From NCBI GenBank assembly GCA_943736015.1, contig OX031072.1, forward strand, positions 16,767,501 through 16,831,500: a stretch of 64,000 nucleotides of DNA, written 5' to 3'. Below the pieces are notes generated by a model. It did not search any database, had not been told where the DNA came from, and saw only the letters and a list, made by a program, of their open reading frames with translations. Numbering within the stretch: the first letter of the stretch is position 1; every line of letters begins with the position of its first letter. The stretch comes from Tridacna crocea (lineage: Eukaryota > Mollusca > Bivalvia > Cardiida > Cardiidae). Shown piece after piece: positions 57,201-61,243 of the stretch. A program made the translations under genes and the position numbers.

Positions 57201-58424
57201 GACCATCACAGGGACGTAGGAAGCAATTCAAGATGGGGGGGATGCTAACTCGTATTTTATGGAAAATTTTGCGTCGATTGAAACTATCCGCGACAAAGGG
57301 TAATTTGAATTACCATGATTGTCAAAATCATTTGGGGGGGGGGGGGGGCTTACCCCCTCTCTTCCCCCCCCCCCCCCCCGTTCCTACGGGCCTGCATCAG
57401 GTAACGAGTTAATTCTCTTCAAAACGAGAAAATTTAAGACATGTCGACATCGAAAGCATAAATTTGCAAGTGACATTTGAAATGTTATTCAATTTTTTTT
57501 TTAAATTTGTCTTTCAAAAGGTAGAAAACATTGCGGGAAAAGAAAAAAAAATGCTGGTTACCAGCATTTTATTCTTTTCCCACACTGTTTTTAAAAACCT
57601 TCTTTTTCGGGATCGTTAAGAGTCGACCCACGGTATGGTTTGTATAGAATTAGAAAACTTGTTGGCAATGACTTTATATATGTATACTACATGTCCTTTT
57701 TCTGCCCATGTAGATTCCAGTCATTTAATTAAAAGCATACATGTAGATCTATAATGAGTTTGAAATCCAAAGACTTAAAAAGCTTAGAAAATGACAATTG
57801 CTACATTTGGGATTTTTACTATTTTTGAAGACTAGTCAATTAACTCTTTAGCAGACAATTTCGAGTTTTCGCATTTAGCAAACCGATGAAAAAGTCTGTT
57901 TGAAAACATCGTGGAAAAAAGAGAAAATACAAGAAACGGCATTGTCTCGTTTTCTCACTATGTTTTCTAGCCTATCATACAAATTCTGTCAATTTAACCT
58001 GAATTAAATTGTCGTCTGCGAATCCTTTTGATTTGGACAAGTCGTTCTCGTGTGAGTTGAACTAAAATTCCAAAGCGTTTGAATCAGTTTCAAGCTACAA
58101 ACATACGGGATATTCCGGCAAAATTTAAGCCGGAACTACTTTAACCCTCGCTCATTCTACCGCTGTGTACCTTCACGCTATAGATTATTAGATCCACGGT
58201 TTGCGTTACGTAAGAAATTATAGATCACGTTTTGCTGTTCGTGAACAGATGTGTGTTTATTACGTCGAAAAAGAAACATTGTCTAGGGTATTCAGTGCTA
58301 CAAATTGTGACATCAAATTCAATCAAATAATTACATCCATAAAGTCACAAAAGTCAGTTTCCCGTTAATCTTTCTGCAGCAAAAAGGACTTACCGGTGAC
58401 AGCTCTCTGACACAACGTCGCCAT
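30062..58424 (-). CDS. FECH: Ferrochelatase, mitochondrial; 11 coding exons, complete
   Basis: Ferrochelatase inserts Fe2+ into protoporphyrin IX, the last step of haem synthesis, on the matrix face of the inner mitochondrial membrane. Eleven exons with GT-AG introns join without a frame break into 425 codons, against about 420 in vertebrates. Residues 1-47 are rich in Arg, Ser and Thr and poor in acid, as in a mitochondrial presequence. The mature part begins near [14 protein letters not shown] (48-61). Visible motifs are [28 protein letters not shown] (His244, equivalent to the catalytic His of animal enzymes) and TSDHIETL (His322, Glu324). Cys177 with Cys383, Cys386 and Cys391 match the four [2Fe-2S] ligands of metazoan ferrochelatase. 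Intron 1 is 12.06 kb; the others are 0.6-3.0 kb, mostly repeats. No frameshift or premature stop was seen, so the gene looks functional. Confidence 0.97.
30287..31208. repeat. FECH: Three THM copies in FECH intron 10
   Basis: 30287..30515 (B), 30646..30874 (A, TTAA both ends, young-looking) and 30987..31208 (B, TTAA both ends). The first starts about 25 bp upstream of exon 11's acceptor. Confidence 0.88.
31465..31520. repeat. AT microsatellite
   Basis: (TA)n and ATATTTTTAATATAT runs. Confidence 0.7.
31622..32708. mobile_element. Element with AACAAGAGG end, 165-bp tandem core and CTCAGGTGAGCTAA end
   Basis: AAAACAAGAGGACCATGATGG and CGCTCACCTGAG at the left; GCTCAGGTGAGCTAA at the right. The core is five tandem units of 163-167 bp starting near 31683, 31848, 32015, 32181 and 32344, each with CTTGTGACCCCTGGG and TCAAAGCTCTACACCTTCTA. 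Related termini, inverted, occur at 10996..12014; core fragments recur at 36745..37195. Confidence 0.75.
32718..33069. mobile_element. Element with about 39-bp terminal inverted repeats
   Basis: AACAAGGTACAATAACCACT and TTCATACAGAAAATATCATT at the left, inverted at the right (AATGACATTTTCTGTATG..CACTGTACTTTGTT). A degraded palindrome (32871..32931) sits inside. Confidence 0.65.
33277..33333 (-). CDS. FECH: FECH exon 10
   Basis: 57 bp, phase 0, acceptor TATTTCAG, donor GTAAGT. Encodes [19 protein letters not shown], matching the family's IRRAESLNGNP segment. Confidence 0.94.
33818..33926. repeat. THM with left half of hairpin deleted
   Basis: CCCTTACCACACAG runs directly into CTGGTTACCAGTATTTTC and the right arm, ending GTAATGGATTAA. 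Confidence 0.6.
33957..34785. mobile_element. Foldback element built from CATTTCGTACCAT repeats
   Basis: At the left end CATTTCGTACCAT recurs about seven times between 33967 and 34110. At the right end its complement ATGGTACGAAATG recurs about six times between 34640 and 34785. The AT-rich middle holds a tandem duplication of about 68 bp (ACAAATTATTTTCAAATTGT) near 34343 and 34408. No credible gene. Confidence 0.75.
35118..35272 (+). repeat. THM form A, decayed
   Basis: Degraded hairpin, then a right arm with AAAGACAAATTTCGC and ATTTTGTCAGCTGATAGGG. Confidence 0.45.
35572..36257. mobile_element. Element with AACAAGAGGGCGCTGTACCG end
   Basis: ACAAGAGGGCGCTGTACCGC and CCACTGGCTC at the left; GGTCTTCGGCCAGTGGAGC at the right. 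A GACGGACGCATGACGGAC tract lies near the right end. A truncated THM (35609..35690) is inserted near the left end. It ends 30 bp from the FECH exon 9 boundary. Confidence 0.55.
36288..36452 (-). CDS. FECH: FECH exon 9 (PWL-PQTD and SDHIE motifs)
   Basis: 165 bp, phase 0, acceptor TACTGTAG, donor GTGCAT. Encodes [20 protein letters not shown] then [20 protein letters not shown]. His322 and Glu324 match conserved active-site residues. Confidence 0.97.
36530..36738 (+). repeat. THM form A, right end truncated
   Basis: CCTTAACCAAACAACC, a good stem and the GGACCAGTCTAAAG arm; the last TTTGGTAAAG is lost. Confidence 0.75.
36745..37330. repeat. Tandem-core fragment plus THM fragment
   Basis: Two and a half units of the 165-bp core of the 31.6 kb element (CTTGTGACCCCCAGGGTGGG), then a form B THM remnant at 37195..37330. 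Confidence 0.6.
37558..38353. mobile_element. pogo-like non-autonomous element, TA duplication
   Basis: CAGTCGAACATCC at the left and GAGATTCGACTG at the right, both next to TA. Repeated ACGTCGAA / CTCGAA motifs follow inward. CAGTCGA ends with TA targets are typical of pogo/Tigger elements of the Tc1/mariner superfamily. 796 bp, no transposase frame. It lies 30 bp from exon 8. Confidence 0.7.
38384..38491 (-). CDS. FECH: FECH exon 8
   Basis: 108 bp, phase 0, acceptor GTTATAG, donor GTAACA. Encodes [20 protein letters not shown] to [11 protein letters not shown] pogo-like MITE ends at 38353, 30 bp beyond the donor boundary. Confidence 0.95.
38518..39180. repeat. FECH: Three THM copies in FECH intron 7/8 region
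   Basis: 38518..38745 (B, near full length, 26 bp upstream of the exon 8 acceptor), 38765..38955 (A, decayed) and 38955..39180 (B, decayed). Confidence 0.75.
39181..39833. other. No gene; SINE-core fragment at 39735..39790
   Basis: CAAGTACTGGTGTAGTTATC and CAGAATTGAGAGAG match the SINE body at 53345. The rest of this FECH intron 7 stretch shows only a THM hairpin remnant near 39620..39700. Confidence 0.45.
39834..40342 (+). repeat. Head-to-tail THM form A copies
   Basis: 39834..40045, then 40042..40270 (TTAA both ends, 229 bp), then a right-arm remnant at 40271..40342. The series ends 23 bp from exon 7. Confidence 0.85.
40365..40463 (-). CDS. FECH: FECH exon 7 (catalytic SAHSLP)
   Basis: 99 bp, phase 0 at both ends, acceptor CTCTACAG, donor GTGAGA. 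Encodes [20 protein letters not shown] then FSAHSLP, with the active-site histidine. Confidence 0.95.
40484..40679. mobile_element. GTATTCACC-type MITE with TTA duplication
   Basis: GGCCTGCATTCACCAATCAT at the left, GGTTGGTGAATACAGGCC at the right, and TTA on both sides. A 3-bp TTA target suggests PIF/Harbinger. The central inverted pair is CACAACTTCTGATGGGCTAA. Confidence 0.75.
41087..41255 (-). CDS. FECH: FECH exon 6 (substrate loop and first Fe-S cysteine)
   Basis: 169 bp, acceptor CTCAACAG, donor GTAATA. Encodes [20 protein letters not shown] through [14 protein letters not shown]. Cys177 in YSCSTTG is the distant fourth cluster ligand. A damaged partial copy of this exon lies about 370 bp upstream in intron 5. 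The 100-codon open frame on the other strand (41033..41335) is its antisense shadow. Confidence 0.96.
41407..41597 (-). repeat. THM form B, hairpin half deleted
   Basis: ACTCTTTACCAAACAACAAA to GTGTGGTAACAAGTTAA; the first hairpin half is missing. Confidence 0.7.
41624..41692 (-). pseudogene. Damaged partial copy of FECH exon 6
   Basis: On the minus strand AGCTGTTCTACCACAGGAA and ACCATTTTCAAACATTG match exon 6 (41160..41236) nearly base for base. The copy keeps the Fe-S Cys codon but lacks about 18 bp upstream of it and soon meets a stop (TAG). It lies in intron 5. Confidence 0.75.
41965..42110. mobile_element. Palindromic MITE
   Basis: TTTGTTGTACAGCCAGGTGG and CAGGGG at the left, inverted at the right (CCCCTGCCACCTGACCGTAC). 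Imperfect stem, no coding capacity. Confidence 0.55.
42188..42260 (-). CDS. FECH: FECH exon 5
   Basis: 73 bp, acceptor TTTCCTAG, donor GTCAGT. Encodes [20 protein letters not shown] and DEMER, matching the family's GFRYVHPLTE segment. Confidence 0.94.
42314..42766. repeat. Tail-to-tail THM pair (A then B)
   Basis: 42314..42542 (A) and 42539..42766 (B) share one terminus, as at 13047..13486. Both hairpins are nearly perfect. Confidence 0.88.
42990..43500. repeat. Decayed THM remnants
   Basis: 42990..43210 is a weak form B. 43380..43500 starts TTAACCCTTTACCACACAAT but loses similarity after the first hairpin half. Confidence 0.5.
43567..43715 (-). CDS. FECH: FECH exon 4 (IGGGSPIK motif)
   Basis: 149 bp, acceptor ATTTTCAG, donor GTAGCT. 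Encodes [20 protein letters not shown] through [10 protein letters not shown], among the most conserved stretches of the enzyme. Confidence 0.95.
43770..44548. repeat. Three THM copies in FECH intron 3
   Basis: 43770..43985 (A), 44150..44320 (A, right half) and 44321..44548 (B, TTAA both ends, strong stem). Confidence 0.8.
44574..44690 (-). CDS. FECH: FECH exon 3 (NMGGPE motif)
   Basis: 117 bp, acceptor TTTTACAG, donor GTGAGT. Encodes [14 protein letters not shown] and the [14 protein letters not shown] helix. A THM copy ends at 44548, only 25 bp beyond the donor boundary. Confidence 0.95.
45327..45824 (+). repeat. THM form A interrupted by a SINE
   Basis: The left arm 45327..45361 and the rest 45631..45824 (GAAGAAGCATTCTGAAAACA to GTTTGGTCAAGAGTTAA) are separated by the SINE at 45362..45630. 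Confidence 0.82.
45362..45630 (-). mobile_element. Complete tRNA-derived SINE with 12-bp target duplication
   Basis: On the minus strand: tRNA head with box A (GTGGCTCAGTGGTGAG), CTCATGA loop and box B (GAGTTCGATACCC), body GTGGCTTTGGAAAGAGAG and TTAGTACTGGTGTGAGAAAG, then ATGGCATTAAACC..-type end and (CAA)n tail. ACCAAGAGGAAG flanks it on both sides (45350..45361, 45631..45642). The body may belong to the V-SINE type reported in molluscs. Confidence 0.88.
45894..46121 (+). repeat. THM form A, full length with TTAA at both ends
   Basis: 228 bp, TTAACCCATTACCACACAAT to GTCGTTAGGTAATTGGTTAA. Young-looking; 102 bp from exon 2. Confidence 0.92.
46224..46332 (-). CDS. FECH: FECH exon 2
   Basis: 109 bp between acceptor TTTCTTTCAG and donor GTATCA. 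It encodes residues 11-47, a Ser/Thr/Arg-rich stretch of the presequence (LARQLTQGG to SSSTSTER). It follows the 12 kb intron 1. Confidence 0.88.
46449..46676 (+). repeat. THM form A, very decayed
   Basis: CTTTGTACCAACAATCCTA at the left and ATATATGGTAAAGAGCTGA at the right, with little of the hairpin left. Confidence 0.4.
47168..47396 (+). repeat. THM form A, full length with TTAA at both ends
   Basis: 229 bp, TTAACCCATTACCACACAAT to CTCGTGTGGTAAAGGGTTAA, with a perfect central stem. Near-identical to the A half of 42314..42542. Confidence 0.93.
48298..49085. mobile_element. Large inverted repeat (about 200-bp arms)
   Basis: The left arm 48298..48504 and right arm 48890..49085 are inverted copies (CTGCTCCGATGCTATTT, ACATCTTTTCGAA, GGCTCTATGCGACAAA, GGGCATGGAT), with about 390 bp between. 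Non-coding; an old foldback element. Confidence 0.7.
49486..49560 (+). repeat. Short relatives of the 39-bp satellite unit
   Basis: CTATAGAGTGAGGGTACG and ACTCTAAAGAGCGAGGGTAC resemble the satellite unit ACTCTAAAGAGTGAAGGTAC found 4 kb away. Confidence 0.5.
49693..51472. mobile_element. 1.8-kb element with ACT duplication
   Basis: AGAGTAAATTCACCGTATAT at the left and AGGTGAATTTACTCT at the right, flanked by ACT on both sides. Subterminal CCGACACC motifs occur near both ends (49908, 51430-51456). No transposase frame. A 3-bp target fits PIF/Harbinger or CACTA groups. Confidence 0.7.
51769..53145. mobile_element. hAT-like 1.4-kb element with TAAGC duplication
   Basis: CAGGGTTCCCGCTGG at the left, CCAGAGGGAACCCTG at the right, TAAGC on both sides. 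Inverted TTTGGCGC / TTGGCG motifs follow inward. CAGGG ends with a 5-bp target fit the hAT5 group. It holds a minus-strand ORF near 51718..51993 ([20 protein letters not shown]) and a GC-richer patch at 52200-52320, neither recognised. Confidence 0.7.
53235..53400 (+). mobile_element. tRNA-derived SINE, degraded
   Basis: Box A-like TGGTTGAGAGATAGAGC, box B-like GGAGTTCAAGACAC, then TTAAGTACTGGTGTAGTTCC and CAGAATCAAGAGAGATTTGG. Confidence 0.55.
53471..53583 (+). repeat. THM form A cut by the satellite
   Basis: TTAACCCATTACCACACACT through the hairpin to CGTTCCCACATG, where the 39-bp array begins. Confidence 0.75.
53584..55834 (+). repeat. 39-bp tandem array, forward block
   Basis: About 58 units of the type ATGAAGACTC(T/C)AAAGAGTAAAGGTACATACA + CAGCAGAT or GAACAGAA, alternating in two main variants (AAGACT.. 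and ACGATCCT..). As 39 is a multiple of three, frames stay open over several units on both strands ([13 protein letters not shown] / [13 protein letters not shown]), but TAA in GAGTTAAGG units breaks them. Not a gene. It lies in FECH intron 1. Confidence 0.92.
55835..56745 (-). repeat. 39-bp tandem array, inverted block
   Basis: The same unit in reverse complement (GTACCTTTACTCTTTAGG, TCGTCATATC), about 23 units. The switch falls in GGTACATACTCTTCAGAGTC at about 55836. Units degrade towards 56600. Confidence 0.9.
56746..56830 (+). repeat. 39-bp array, terminal forward units
   Basis: Two decayed forward units (ACTCTAAAGAGTTTAGGTAC, TTCTAAAGAGATTAGGTAC) after a second strand switch. Confidence 0.75.
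56977..57412 (+). repeat. THM form A interrupted by a G/C-tract MITE
   Basis: ACTCTTTACCAAACAAGTCT at the left; the last bases (GGTAACGAGTTAA) lie beyond the insertion at 57209..57394. Confidence 0.75.
57209..57394. mobile_element. 186-bp MITE with CATCA duplication
   Basis: CAGGGACGTAGGAAG at the left and GTTCCTACGGGCCTG at the right, with CATCA on both sides (57204..57208, 57395..57399). A run of about 14 G and a run of about 16 C near the right end can pair. CAGGG ends and a 5-bp target again fit hAT5. Confidence 0.72.
57415..58060. repeat. Two THM copies (B, A)
   Basis: 57415..57640 (B, stem around GCTGGTTACCAGC) and 57840..58060 (A, decayed). Confidence 0.65.
58394..58424 (-). CDS. FECH: FECH exon 1 (start codon, presequence)
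   Basis: The ATG at 58422..58424 opens [10 protein letters not shown] plus one base, followed by donor GTAAGT. It is chosen because it joins in phase to exon 2, the product looks like a mitochondrial presequence, and a TATA box lies upstream. Confidence 0.88.
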
Positions 58425-58496
58425 GATTCTTTGTTGTTGTCGTATGAAGTTGTTGTTGTCTCTGTAAAGGACCGGATTTAGAAAGAAGGGAGGTAA

Positions 58497-58505
58497 CCTT
58501 TTATA
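58497..58505 (-). promoter_or_regulatory. Probable FECH TATA box
   Basis: Reading the minus strand, TATAAAAGG lies about 75 bp before the FECH ATG. A start site some 30 bp downstream would give a 5' UTR of about 45 bp that includes CAACAACAAC runs. Sequence-only inference. Confidence 0.55.
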
Positions 58506-59097
58506 CTACAACAGAATATCTATAGTATAATATTATGCTATTTGAATGAAACCCCGATGCCAAAAGTTAAAACATCAAAAACCTAAATGTTACTAGATCT
58601 ATTTCAAAGTTTTTAATTGAGGTGGAGGAGAGAAGGGGATGGCCTTCTTACCGAACAGTGTAGTACAAGATCGAGCCACAATTAATTTGTCGTCTGCAGA
58701 TGCTTACAAAAATGTTAGCGTCCGGTTGAGAGTTATACAATGAAACCTTTATATGAAATATAATGGACACTAGTCGTCAAAATTTTAAACACTGACATAT
58801 GACATATTTTCCGATTTTTTTTTATTACACAGTAGATCTAGATCTATATGATCTCTAAAAGTACCTGGACTGTGTAGATAGGCGACCAGACTGCATGTTC
58901 TGTGAAGTATGATCTTGATCTATACAGTCCGTAAAATCGCATGAAGTTCTCCCTAACAGCATAAGGGTGTATAACTACTGTATAGGAATGGCAATCACAT
59001 ATGTGTCTTCCTCGTTCAAAGCACAACAGCGTAACGCGAAAAACAGGTTTTGAATAACCTACCTTATGTTTGACATGTAATATCCAGTTACAATATT
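58506..59097. other. FECH 5' flank, no gene seen
   Basis: AT-rich upstream DNA with one THM-arm fragment (AATTTGTCGTCTGCAGATGC, 58684). No coding exon identified. Confidence 0.4.
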
Positions 59098-59479
59098 TTA
59101 ACTCTTTCCCGAACTATACTTCTGAGAAAGAAGGCGTTTGAAAACATGGTAGGAAAAAAAGGACAAACGTGCTGGTAACTGCCGTTCTCTCTTTTTCCCA
59201 CAATGTTTGCGATCTATCCAAACAAAAACAGAAAAAAAAACTTTAATTTGGGTGATATCTTTATTTTGTCGTCTATAAATGCCTTCAATATTCACAATTC
59301 AGTATATATACAGAATGTCATATGCTCAAAAATGGCATTTTTGTCTTTGAATGGGGGATAAAATATTGTGGATAAAGGAGAAAATGCTGGTCACCAGCAT
59401 TTTCTCCTTTAACCACAATGTTTTCAAAAGTTACTTTTAACTATCAGACTTAACACTAGAGTGCCTGGTGCAGGGTTAA
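59098..59479. repeat. THM form A and partial form B
   Basis: 59098..59310 (A) and 59330..59479 (B, left arm shortened, ends CAGGGTTAA). Confidence 0.7.
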
Positions 59480-59822
59480 AAGAAAATTAGATTGTAATTT
59501 GAACCATTCAGGTTGCAGTGAATAACGATTTTATGCACAATACTAAAAGGCACACGGAATAAAGTGTGACAAATTGAAATGTGTATACCGTGAATTTTAG
59601 AAACTGTTATACGGACTATTTTGACTTCCTTCTTTCGCACTGTTTGTGACAGATATATTAATGCCACATAAAAATATGAAATACTTTTTAACAACAGGCT
59701 TTCTTGTTCTTCTTAAACTAATTGAATCAAGTACGTATCTTTTATTTTTATTTCTTTTATTTAGAATAGATATGCTGTACAATGCTTTCTGTTTAGCCAG
59801 ACCACGTAAAAAGCCCAGTGTT

Positions 59823-60175
59823 TTAACTCACTACTGCACAACCCCTTCTTTTGACGACCCTGAGAAAGAAGCCTTCTGAAAACATTGTGGGAAAATGAGA
59901 AAATGCTGGTAACCAGCATTTTCTCCTTTTTTCCATAATGTTTTCTACCATTTTATTATATTTTATCATTACTAAAGTAAACAATTATAAACAATTGTTA
60001 TATATATGTATGATGTTTTGCATTGTATATTATGAAGAGAGTAGAAATAAAGTTAAAAAAATGTTTTCTACCCTTCACAAAACAAATTTCAAATTTTCAG
60101 TCATTTTTAGTTTGTCGTCTGCAAATGCTTACAATTTGGACAAGTCTAAAATTTTGTCGTTTGGTAATGGTTTAA
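59823..60175 (+). repeat. THM form A interrupted by a 111-bp retroposed insert
   Basis: TTAACTCACTACTGCACAAC to GTCGTTTGGTAATGGTTTAA; the right arm is split at ATGTTTTCTACC. Confidence 0.85.
59950..60060 (+). mobile_element. 111-bp retroposed sequence with poly(A) and 12-bp duplication
   Basis: Flanked by ATGTTTTCTACC on both sides (59938..59949, 60061..60072). It ends AGAAATAAAGTTAAAAAA, a polyadenylation signal plus short A tail. Looks like a cDNA tail inserted by LINE machinery; the source transcript is unknown. Confidence 0.75.
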
Positions 60176-60240
60176 GGGGGACTCGAACCCGGGGTCTGCA
60201 GGTTGTGATTCCCACACTTTACCACTGAACCACGTAGTGC
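60176..60240 (-). mobile_element. tRNA-like head remnant
   Basis: On the minus strand: TGGTTCAGTGGTAAAG (box A) and GGGTTCGAGTCCC (box B) with no proper cloverleaf; probably a SINE remnant. Confidence 0.4.
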
Positions 60241-60644
60241 CATGGAAACATTGACGAGTAACGAATGAATGTCTAGTCCATTTGAATGTTTACCAGGATT
60301 TCTTTCTTTTACCACACTGTTTTCGATAGTGTTATCATTCATAGCCGTTTAACTCTTTACCACACAATGACGACTTTTGACGACCTTGAGATAGAAGCCT
60401 ATTGAAAACACTGGGGAAAAAGCTTCTCGTAGACCTGGCAAAGATATTGTTTCAACACTTTTTTACAGTCAAGGATTTTACTGTCCCTTGCACATATTTC
60501 TGTTCGAAATTTTTATGTTGTTTAAAAATAAAAAAATCTGGACTCCATAGTGTCAAATATAGATCCACAGATCTTGTACTCAGGTGATATACATGTAATT
60601 TAGGCGATTCCAGTGATTGTTAGATCTGTATTTTGTAAAATCTG

Positions 60645-60975
60645 CGTCTGTATTCACCAACCACGTTGAACGTTCATTGTCTTATCATCCAGAATTTTCT
60701 AAACTTGAAAGTAACACAACTTCAGGGCCCGTATTCACCAACAATTCTTTAGAACATTCTTTGTTTTATTCTCCAGAGTTTACTGCATTTGTAAATAACA
60801 CAACTTCTGATTGGCTAAAACATTCGGTTTAAGAATATTCTCAAGAATGGTTAGTGAATACGGGCCCTGATTTACTACACCATTTGGTGTAGCGAATCAG
60901 GAAGTTTTGTAACTTTAAAATTTGAAAATCTTGGAGAATGAGACTAAAACTCCTAAGAGCGGTTGGAGAATATGA
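60645..60975. mobile_element. GTATTCACC-type MITE nested inside another
   Basis: The outer copy (CTGTATTCACCAACCAC to GCGGTTGGAGAATATG) is split by an inner copy at 60722..60870 (GGGCCCGTATTCACCAAC to GGTTAGTGAATACGGGCCC). Confidence 0.7.
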
Positions 60976-61006
60976 AACATGGTCTTTTTTTAACATGAGT
61001 GTCGTG

Positions 61007-61243
61007 TTAACCCATTACCACACAATCCCTACTTTTGACGCCCCTGAGAAAGAAGCCTTTAGAAAACATTGTGGGAAAAGGAGAAAATGCTGGTAACCAG
61101 CATTTTCTCATTTTCCCACAATGTTTTCTGCCTTTCATGAAACAAATTTCAAATTTTCAAATTTTGGGTCACTTTTATTTTGTCGTCTGCAAATGCTTTC
61201 GATTTGGACCAACCCAAAGTTTTGTCGTTTGGTAATGAGTTAA
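61007..61243 (+). repeat. THM form A, full length with TTAA at both ends
   Basis: 237 bp, TTAACCCATTACCACACAAT to GTCGTTTGGTAATGAGTTAA, with a small duplication in the right arm (CAAATTTTCAAATTTT). The second satellite starts right after it. Confidence 0.9.
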
